DNA of 64,000 bases, from assembly GCF_963678975.1 (NCBI RefSeq), contig NC_089279.1, forward strand, positions 34,725,297-34,789,296, written 5' to 3'. The DNA is from Dysidea avara. Lineage: Eukaryota; Porifera; Demospongiae; Dictyoceratida; Dysideidae. The translations under genes and the position numbers were made by a program. Under the pieces are notes generated by a model that saw only the letters and a program-made list of their open reading frames with translations, was not told where the DNA came from and ran no database searches. Of this stretch, positions 40,501-52,500 are shown in pieces; the stretch's first letter is position 1, and every line of letters begins with the position of its first letter.

Positions 40501-43500
40501 AATAACGTGGTATAACATACCTTACAAAACTAAACAAAAATAAGTTGGTCATGTGTCATAACCCCACAATATATTGACATACAACCAAAAAATGATGCAT
40601 GGTGTTGATATATTGAAAACCCTATGAACTTTGCAAGAAGTATGGCAGGGCTATGAAGAAAAACACCATGTATTATGTCGAGAAAGGACAGTGAGGGTTC
40701 TGGGACATCATGACATGGATACACAGTTCACACATAGGAATGCGTAAATGTGTTTGACTATCAAAGAATTCATTTCTGATCATTTGAGATGGATGACCAA
40801 GGAACACACACTACCTTGGGATATCCTCCTTCCCTTACTTGGTTCCTCCAGTTAAACTGTGCCGGTATCATCATCATGTTGTGTAGAGTGATCACATGAT
40901 CCATTGGGATGTTGACATATGCATCATTCACATGTAGCTCACAAGATTTCAGACACACTCTTGGTGATTGTATCTCACCCAGTACTTCCAGACAACTAAA
41001 CAATGAGAATAGCTTATAGGTAACAGTACCGTACTTCCTCGAATAAAAACCCGGGCTTTTATTTCCATCCCAGCATTTTTGACCCAGCCTGTAAATAAAT
41101 AGGGCCTTTATTTGAGACCGGAAATTTATTTTGGGTTAGTCCAACAGACGCCCCAAATTCGGGTGGTAATACAATGGGATTACTGTGATGATAAGCATAG
41201 AAAACAGTAATACAGTGTGTTGACCATATAAACAAGTGTAGTCAAGGCTTAAAGTGATTAAAAAATATGTAGCTGCATCATACATATCCGCATGCACGCG
41301 GGCTACCCACGTGATTACTTGTAATACTTTAATCCCACAGAAGGCTCTAAACTCAAGTATGAAGAAGCAACAGCAACAAGGAACAATTTAAGCCATTAAT
41401 AGTAGACTCAAGTAATAGCTTGGCTTCTATTTGAGACCAGGTGTATATTTTCCAAAGGTGCTGGAAACCCCCCGGCTTATAATCGAGATAGGCGTTTAAT
41501 GGAATGTGGCTTTTATACAAGGAAATACGGTACATGCATGATACAAATGTCCATATCCTTCGAACAAAGCATCTTCAGTATAAAAGTAAGAAAGTAACTC
41601 ACCTTACAACCCCCAAGTCTGTGGTACATGACAGTATGGTACGTAGACTAGAGTGCGTCACTACCTCCCCTAGTGGTTGGTGTTCTGTGTCACACTTCAC
41701 GGTACACACCATTGTACCATGAGGTGGCACCTCGCCATCAGAAGGCAGACAAGTCAAACAGCCCTACAATCATCAATACATACAATAATAAACTATCATG
41801 GTGAAAGCTAAGCACACTTGCACACACATGTACAAACACACATGCACGCACGTACACACTATTAAATATAAGCAATGTTTCCATGGCTAGGTACATACCA
41901 ATTGATTAGAAGGGACCACTTCTTGTAGAGTGAACTTGATGGGTATCTCAGTGTCATTTCTCACTGGTAGTTGAAGTGTCTTGGAGCAACCATTAGTAAT
42001 CAGACCATAGTTGAGTGAGGGAAGGTCAATCGTCAGTGAGGGAGCCTATAAGGAATACATCATTCATAATCCATTAACAACTGGACTTGTACGAAGGATT
42101 TAGTACATATGTAAAAATGGAGTCAGAAGTTTAGTAGAAAACATCTTCACATTAACATACATGTATGTGCTAACGTCCCATCCCAGGCTAACCAGAATGT
42201 TAAATTCAAGTAATCATTACCACACACTGAAAAATAATGAGCTAAACAAGCACACAATAAATACAGTAACATGTTTTTGATTATTTAGCCACTGGTACTA
42301 AAATTGTAGTGACAAAGTGAAGAACCAGCTGTACAATATTATGGTAGCTTACCCAATAGTATAAGCTATTGCAATTGGGTGTGCTCCCTTTTGCCAGAAA
42401 TATCAATATGTCACCAGAGTGAAACTGTTATAGAATCTACACATCGTAGTCACATTGTTGAATACTTTTAGTAAGTAGATAGTTCTGGCTGAGATCAAAC
42501 ATAAGCAAATTATCATTGTCACCCTATCTCAGAATATGTTCACACTGCATCTTACATATCCTGGGCCAACCAGTGCTCACCCACCTCGTTGTATCATGCC
42601 AGGCTGGGCCCAACTCAGCATGGCTTACACTACTATTTATTTTGAACTGTGCTGTACCCGGGTTAGATGGTAGTGGGAACAGGGTGTAAGGATCCACTGG
42701 AACCTTAAATAGTGACTTCACTTGTAGTAACTAACAAAAAGCACCAAACATAGCACTGAGCACCCAGTGATCCATAGAGAGATTGTTTTACTGTGTTCCA
42801 GCCACAAAAACTTATTGTAACTAATACATGTACATGACACATAAAATTCAGTGAGTGTCATGGCTGATAAACTCCTATACTCAATACCAGGAGTGCATTG
42901 AATCCTATGGACAAGGCAGCGTGTAACTCCACACACTACTAATACTACAGGAGAAATTCAAACATGGCGTCCAGTGTTACTATGTATATAATTGGTTACA
43001 TCATTCTTACATGCAACAGGGATACGTTGAATGGGCTGTTACTCCATCGTCTTGTGTGAAGGTAACAAAGCTGCTTCAATAGGAAGATCATCAAGTCGAA
43101 GGTAAAGCTTGGAATAGTCAAGCTGAGTAATTTTGCATGATTATTGAGTGTAGAAAGACTGTCCTACTAGGCCTGTGCAACTATTCCTCCGTCGTGCCAT
43201 TGAACTTCGTTTCCATAGCTTTGCTTCGTCGCAGCGGAAACGTGATGTACCCGAGCATACACCTCCGCATAATATCCTAATTAGGAAATTTTTAAAGTAG
43301 TACATAGCAGCCATGTTTGAATTTCGCTGTTTACGGAGTTACATGCTCCCCCTATCCATAGGATTCGATGCGCTCCTGTCAATACACATGTGCATAAACG
43401 TATGTATGCCACAAGCACTTTCATATTAAAGAAAATAAATTCCTAACTACAGTACAGCACCCACTGGGAATACAATTTGTTGCATAGTAAACACACTCTC

Positions 43501-46500
43501 CAATCAACCCACAAATACTCTAATAGAGCAGTCATATTACAAGAGGTACTTACTTCAGCAGTAGCTCTAACACACATCACCAGAGGTAGACTACGATGTG
43601 TGATAGTACAGTTGAGATCAACTGATACAGCACCAGCCACCAGTGGCCTCATCAGAACTTCACAATGACCAGCACCACCGGATACTATACAAGTAATAGA
43701 ATTGTGTATACAATGGAACCTCTCATCAAGAAGGACACTCTAACATGTGATACCTTGATTAATCAGAACAATTGTCATAGGTTATATCCAACTATGAAGG
43801 CTAAAGCTTATAAGGGAGTCTCAACATGTTAACTCCATTGAATGTACCATGGTCCCAATTATATTAGTGCGTACACTTTTGGACTTCTGAAATCAGGACA
43901 CTTCACTAATAAAGACGTCTTGATAACCAGGACACTTGTCCATGGTCCATTTGTATTAGTGTACACATTTAGAACCCTGAAATCAGGAAACCTATAACCA
44001 GGACACTTTGTGGCTATAATCAGTTACAAAAGAAAATCTGATAATTTTTTGGATTCATTGCATCCAAATACTCTGATAGAACATATACACTACGTGACAA
44101 TATACTCTAATTGAATAGTCACTGTACAATAGATAATGACTGTACTAGCAGTCACAACATCTTGTACCTACCGATGCTTCCCTCACTGGGCTCCACCCTC
44201 ATACACACATCACCTCCACACAGTGACTGCCACTGATAGTATACTGACGACAAGCTGTTGTTGACCACCTGTAACAATAATGATCCACTAATTGTGGCTT
44301 GGTGTGAGTGTAGTGTGACAAGAATGTATAAAGAGTATACAACTTGAAGTATAAACAGTGGATATATTTGGTTATCCAAACAGATATGTTTTCCAATATG
44401 GCAACATATCTCAATCCTTCCCCTGTTACCCCTAGTAGTGGCTTTAATCCCACAATTTCCTAGGAGGGAACATTCCCCAAACCATTTTAGCAAACCACAT
44501 TCACTTCATTCTATTCAGCTCTGAGTCTCTGACCCCAATTATGGTGACGTATTGGAAAACTCGGGTTGAAGTCCAGAACTGTACTATACAATTACTCACC
44601 TTTATCCTATAAGAATGCTCTACTCCACACATTAGTGTTCCTGGTATCACCAAACATCCTGGTGATAGGATGACATCATATTCCTAATAGAGAACATAAG
44701 GTAATACCATATATAAACACTATACCACACAACATACCTCACATATCCCTGATAGGTGGAGTTGAATTGAAGGGAGTGGTTGCATGGCTTCTGTGTTGTT
44801 CAATGTCAATTCAGCAAGATCCAAAAAGTGACCGGGCTATAGGAGTGACAAGTTACATATTACATATTTGAAATACAAAATGTACATCATACACCTGTAG
44901 CTATGCACACTTAGTTGCTATAACACAAAAAGTTAATAAACTAACATGAAATAGCTAGGTTACAGTGATAAAAAACAACAACAAAACAGCAAAACAAGAG
45001 ATACGAACGATGGTAACTAGATATGTGGGAAAATCCCTACTTGGGCATTGAACTGATGGTGGTAATATGCCAATGTAGGGATTTTCCCACATAGACTAAC
45101 TTCTTGTGTCACTATTTTTTTATTGCTGGGACCCTACATTAATTGTTTAATTGCACTAGTTATTATATGTTGGGATGATATTGCACAATGACATTACACA
45201 ATGGCATTACACAGTGGGTAGTTTTGTTCAATAAACTACCTACAGTACGTGTACTTGTGAATAACCTCTTCTGCTCTACAAACCCACTATGGAATAATGG
45301 AATTTATAGCGGATTTTGTTCCACAAACCCACCATGGAATAATGGGATTTATAGCGGGTTTTGTTCCACAAACCCACTATGGAATAATGGGATTTATAGT
45401 GGGTTTTGTTCCACAAACCCACCATGCAATAATGGGATTTATAGCAGGTTTTGTTCCACAAACCCACCATGAAATAATGTGGTTTTGTTCCACAAACCCA
45501 CTATGGAATAATGGGATTTATAGTGGGTTTTGTTCCACAAACCCACCATGGAATAATGGGATTTATAGCAGGTTTTGTTCCACAAACCCACCATGAAATA
45601 ATGTGGTTTTGTTCCACAAACCCACTATGGAATAATGGGATTTATAGTGGGTTTTGTTCCACAAACCCACCATGGAATAATGGGATTTATAGCGGATTTT
45701 GTTCCACAAACCCACCATGGAATAATGGTGAGTTTTGTTCCACAAACCCACCATGGAATAATGGGATTTATAGCAGGTTTTGTTCCACAAACCCACCATG
45801 AAATAATGTGGTTTTTTTCCACAAACCCACTATGGAATAATGGGATTTATAGTGGGTTTTGTTCCACAAACCCACCATGGAATAATGGGATTTATAGCGG
45901 ATTTTGTTCCACAAACCCACCATGGAATAATGGTGAGTTTTGTTCCACAAACCCACCATGGAATAATGGGATTTATAACGGGTTTTGTTCCACAAACCCA
46001 CTATGAAATAATGGGATTTATAGCAGGTTTTGTTCCACAAACCCACCATTGAATAATGGGATTTATAGCTGGTTTTGTTCCACAAACCCACCATGGAATA
46101 ATGGGATTTATAGCGGGTTTTGTTCCACAAACCCACCATGGAATAATGGGATTTATAGCGGGTTTTGTTCCACAAACCCACTATGGAATAATGGGATTTA
46201 TAGCGGGTTTTGTTCCAAAAACCCACTATGGAATAATGGGATTTATAGCGGGTTATGTTCTACAAACCCACTATGGAATAAAGGGATTTATAGTGGGCTT
46301 TGTTCTACAAACCCACTATGGAATAATGGAATTTATAGCAGGTTTTGTTCCACAGACCAACTATGGAATAACATGGTTTTTATATTAGCATTTTCTTCAC
46401 TACCACTATACAGACACACAAACTCACTTGCAATGGAGAGAAGTCTACTAGGAATGCAGTGGTACTATCGGCAGACAATGCTCCACACTGTGGCTTGATA

Positions 46501-49500
46501 GTATATGGAGACTTTAGTGATGGTATTGGTTGAGTCTGTGATCCAGTGATGGGACGATACAGGGACCAGTGGTAAGGTAGCTCCATGTGACTATCAGGAG
46601 TAGGGATCATGAGATGTCAAAGTGTAACACCACTAGTACTGTTTAACCCACACTAAATGTGTATGACCACTCAAATGTACACAACAATGCAATTTGTGTG
46701 TTTGTGCATGTGTCTGTGTGTATGCACCTGAGTACAGCACAGTTAGTGCACTGATGCCATGTCATAGTTAACGTAGGGATTTGGTTCGCTTTACATGTGT
46801 GTGTGTGTGTGTGTGTGTGGGGGGGGGGTGCATGCGTGCATGTATGTGTGTGTACGTGGCAATGTGTTTGTGTGAGTGTGTGTTTGTGTGTGTGTTTGTG
46901 CATGTGTGCATGACAAATCTATAAAATTATTTACCAGTAGTTTCTGATAGTTACAATACAGTGTCCAATCTGGCTGGGGTTGACTGGATCAAACACAACT
47001 TTCTCATCATTTATAAGATTGTTCGGTGTCACATCATCGTCATCATTGCAGAATGAGATGGGTAGGGCTCCATCCCACTGCTCCACCTCACGTTGACTTG
47101 TTGCTGGCCTAACACCAGCCACTCCCACACTAACTAGCTCACAATGACCAATCAAACTCAGTTCCTCTACATCACCATTGTTACAAGATATTCTAATGGG
47201 GTAAGTGAACTCTCCTGTACTGTCTGAATGAAATGTAACCTGTTGAGAATTTTTTATAGAATAGTAAAAACACCAATCAATCTCTTCTACATGTACCTTG
47301 ATGGCTACTTGATCGCTTGGAGCAAGATCAAATGTTGTCGGTGATAATGTAAAGTGCGTCTCAAGGTCTTTCTGTACACAATTAAACCAAATAGCTATAG
47401 TACAAATTTTAAAATAATAGTTTAACAAACATTAACATACAGTGAAACTTGTTCGTACGGACAGCCAAAATTCTTAGTTTAAGTCCCAAAGCAACTTGTT
47501 TGGTACATTAACTGGTATGGAAAATTAGAGAGGGTCCTATTAATGCGGTCATGAAGTACATCTTAGCTATGTTTGCGACCTACTGTACTTGACATGGTCA
47601 CTTTAAAGAGGTGGTCTTACTAGATCAGGTTATGAAATACACCTAGGGTTGTGTTTGGGCCTTATTTGGTGTAGCCACTAGTCAAAGAATACCTTGCACT
47701 CAATAGTATAACAGCCTCCTCCTTGTCCAGTGTTACAGCAAATGATGTTATCTTCAGACTGTTTCCCTGGACCACTATACCACACAGGGAGAGGGGACAC
47801 TACATGCACAGTTAGAATAGCAGCAGAGTATTGGAGCTATTATTAGCACACCTTCTAGTGATGGCTGTGGTCTTCTTCCTAATAAGGGAATACTGAGACA
47901 CACACCCTCATGACTGGTGACCTAAAAATAATATATTTTTTCAATTGCACAATAACAGTATCAAGTTATTACTCTAATAGAACAGTCAGTTAAAATACAA
48001 TGTCCACATGATCACAGCTTACTTGTAAGCAATCATCAAAAGTAGCAATGGAATCAGGACAGAAGGTGACTATGTAAGAACAGGATATTCCTGGGGCTAG
48101 GGAGCCCTCACTGGTAGGAAATTGGCCTGAAAACATATATCACTAAAGACTGTACACACACACACACACGCACACACAGATTTCTTATTACGTGGAGAGA
48201 GGGAAGGGTGGAGAACTATACTTTAAAATGTACAAAGACTTTTTAATAGTAATGACTGTACACCTGTATCAAATGGTACGGTAGTACCGTTTACGTAGGG
48301 ATCACCCCAAAAATTCTGCTTTTAAAAATCATCTTAGAGACATCTTACGTGATGAAAATCACCTTCACGGTATAGTACTAGTCCATATAATTATACAATA
48401 TGGTAACAAAACACTTACAGGTGGCCGGATATAGGATTTTTTTAAAACTGCTAAAACTCTAATTTTAGTCTCACTGCCTCACTGCCTGATCACAATCACA
48501 AGGCTAGAGGCCAAACAAAGCAGCGCACAGCCACCAGTTTATGCCAGGATAACAAACTCAGCAGAAGGATGTGCCTTTTGGGATTCTGATGAGTGTAGGC
48601 CCTCTGCACCTTGTCTTTTCTTTTATCTTCAATCAGGCTGCTTGTCTTCTTCTTCATCCAATGAAACCATATCAAGGCATTAATTTTCTGTATCAACACT
48701 TTCTTTCAGCAGCATATTTATACACCACAGAATTATTTCAGAGCTGGATTTCATAAGCGCTTCAATACCAGTGCTACTATAAGAGGTATACTAGCTAGAT
48801 ATCTGCAACTTTGCGATTGGGATCCTATTCACAATAGGTTCGTGACCACACCCATCAAATAAAGATCTAGGTGGACTAATAGTAATAGAGTACAGAGGCC
48901 ACACCTCTTAACAATCTAGTTATTGACTGAATAGTAAATAAGATGACCTCACCCTTTATTGGTCTATATAGCTAGCTGCACACCACTTGGCTGATCCGAG
49001 ATACTCTAATACAACAATCCTGTATGATATTTTAATAGAGCAGTCACAAGTTCCACTGTAGTTAGCTGTGCTACAACAAAAAAACTAGTATTTTTTATGA
49101 AAATGTTAATTTAAAAATAAAGTAAGGATCTATGTAATAAATAGTGAAACAAGAGATGTATTACAGTATAGCTCTTGGCACATTAGCTATAACAATTATT
49201 TTGTCCAATGCCAAAGTAGGGACTTCCCACCGAGCCATGCTGTAATACCATCATTAATCTCTTGTTTCACTACTTTTTATTGCATAGATCCCTACTTCAT
49301 TTTTAAATTAACATTCCTAAAAATACTAGTATAGTGTATTTAGTTGCCGAGTATGAGGTTTACTGTAAAAAATAATAAATAAAAACAACATACACACACT
49401 AGTACAACCACAAATAAACAGCTACATATTTAATCACTATAATTCCCCTCAAAGTGGACACTATGAAACATAAATGTTCTAATTAATAGGAAATTTTCCA

Positions 49501-52500
49501 AGTCCCATTTGTATTACACACACTGAAATCAGGACACCTCTGACCTCACTAATGGACACTTTAATAATCAGGACAATTGCCTGTGGTAAAAAGTGATAAT
49601 ATTATATGTACTCATACAAAACCGTTTCTCTCATGCCTTGAAGCGTGTTAACTGCCTCTGCAAATAAATATCATTTGTGACTGAATTTTGAGAAACGTTC
49701 CAAATCACACATTAGAAGTTTCAAGATAAACGGTTTTAAAGGATTCAAGCCAGTATAACTTGCCAAGGATAACTAGCATGCATATGAAATTTATACCAAA
49801 GGTGCATCAATCTATTACCTTTCAGACCACTTCCAGTACTCGTAGCTGGTTATAGAGTTTCCCACCAAATAAGATAGAAAATCTGAGCAGTTGGACGAGC
49901 GAAGTAGCATCACGAGTGCTCACAAAGAGGAGGAGGGTGGGGGTGGCAAGGTGGGCAAGAGTTGGACTTCAAAACGGAGGCAGACCACAATTGAAGTCCA
50001 GACATGAGATCACAGGGCTGTGCTGGCTTCTTAGTGGCCGATACGCAGCAAAATCAATAGGAAAAACTAGCATTTGCATAAAAACGCCATTTGAACTCTC
50101 CACACCACCCAGAAAAGATGCCTGTTAAAACCAGCCTCAATTAGTTTGAGTAATACTGAGAGTTAAAACTAATAGTGCGATAGTGTAGCTATCCACTGGT
50201 GGTGTTAGTTTGATTTTGCCTGATGTGCAATTTAAAAACAGCTTTGTAAAAATCTGGTCACATTTTAGCTATCTTAACTTTTTGCAACTGTTTGATAACG
50301 CATCAAATCTTATTGTGTATATAAACCTGGAATGGTAATGTTCAACTGTGAAACCATTTGTTATGGTAATTCTATTCATATAGTTGGCTAAATAGGCTGC
50401 ATGTACATTGCTTCAGAAAGGATCTCAGGCAAAATAAATGCTTTTCTACCTTAAGAGTTGGAAACCAGTCAGCACATTTTCTAGAACTGCCCTTGGTGTA
50501 CATACACACATTTAGAATTTAGACCACTGAAATCAGGACACCTCGATAATAAGGATATTTAGCATGGTCCCAAGATTTCAGATAAAGAAAAAAAAAAAAA
50601 ACCCACTATACAATAATTTACCAACACGTGCAGAGAAGTATCCAGTGGATGGTTGGATAACACTGAATTGTCTACTGGTACTACCACAGTTTGTTAACTG
50701 GACACTACCCTGTGGTGTACACAAGTCATCACACAATATACACATGATCATGATAGTGACTTACAGTGTAGGACTGTCCTGGGTGATATTCTGTGAACAC
50801 TACACTAGTAGGATTTGCTATCATCCTTCCAGCCCCACCCACTGGAACATCAGCCAAGCCCCTCATAGCTGATCCAATTGATACAGGAACACTAACCATG
50901 ATACACAAGATAAACATTGAACATAATATGCTATACATACCTTGAAGGAAGTGGCTCAAGTTTTTGACCAGATTTACTAAGAGTTATTGGCTGTTTAGCA
51001 GAGGAAGGTCGTGCCTGTAATTACAGAGACATTCATGTACACACAACACACTAAATGCCTCTTTCCATCCCCAACATAGGCCTACATGGCAGATATCTAT
51101 CTAGCAACTGAGTAACGTATGTATGTATTCACACCTGTACAAGCCTATGCCAGGCAAGAGAACTGCTAGGAGGGTTGACAGACTGCAAACAACAGAAAGT
51201 ACATGTACCTGAGTCAGTGACTAAGTCAGGAAGTAAAAGCATTCTCTCCTACATGAGGTATATGAATTATGTATGCCCTGTTGTTGACTTGCAAGACAAA
51301 ACACACAAGAAACTTAAATCCTGCATACCTGAATCACATGCTCAGGGAAATTAAGGGGTGATGCCATTACACACCACACCACCAACAAGTCACTACACAC
51401 AACATGCACGCACACAACACACACTCTGAACAAACACAGACATAACTATTGCAGCCCAGTGAGCTAGCACTGGGATGCCTGTGCACCATTCAGGCACTCA
51501 AGCCTAGTGCAGGCAATTGTGACACAAATCCTCCTGGGGCAGGACTAGCAACTCGCAGGAGAATTGTCCAGGTATCATGAAGAGAAGTTGCATAACCCAA
51601 AGTTCCGCAATGACCTCAACACTGCTAAGCGAGACAAGGACAGTTGGGCATTTGCTTCCCCAGTTTACACCAAGTACCCATTGCTCCAGTTTACCCAGCT
51701 GTTAAATGGGGACCCAGTGGCTTGGTGTCAACTAGGGAAGCAGCCCACCCAGCTGTAACACACACACACGCACACACACACACACACACACGCACCTTTG
51801 GTGTCACAGCCCTCCTCGTAGCAATATACATTTCATGTGTAATCTTTGAGTGTTGATCAGAAGTAATGGTGGGCCTACGATGGCTGGGTAGAGATGGTGC
51901 TAATAAGAAGACAGACACCAGTAACATCCAAAATACAACCACACAAATAACACACTTACGTTTAGGGCCAGACATGGAGGGTTGAGTGGTGACGAGATAG
52001 TTGGAAGGTACTAACAGATTATGCTGACGTAGCAAATTTTCATCCAACTGCCGTGGCAATTGACAAGGACCTGAAAATTTTAAACTCACACATGCACTAA
52101 TCAATCAAGAACAGCATAGTTCTATTAATAATTATCAAAGCTACAAAGGTATAAAACAAACAATACACAGGCAGTATGCAATTACCAACAGAAGACTATA
52201 TATGGTATTATAAGAATATTGTGTTCTATGTGGTCCCCAAACTCATTAATAAATAAAATTTCCTTGTTGCAGTATCAGTTGGTATAGTCACTAAGCATTT
52301 GTATTCATCAAACAGCCATAATTGTAGATACTATTTAAGCCTTGTCACTATGGTTGCAACAAAGTACATTAACTCATTGATTTGGTTTCATAATCTGATT
52401 GTGAGGGCTTCTCTGATTTCAACAATACAGCACCATTTGCCTCCATATTTCTAATATATAGGCCACAAAAGTAACAATAAAATATACACATCTAAAATTG

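Noticed and set aside
45188-46498. Overlapping open frames with 15-residue periods on both strands
   Set aside because: They are by-products of the 45-bp tandem array inside a DLEC1 intron.
51564-51758. 64-codon frame upstream of DLEC1 exon 4
   Set aside because: Lies in an intron and overlaps repeat text similar to the SINE-like copies; no splice support.
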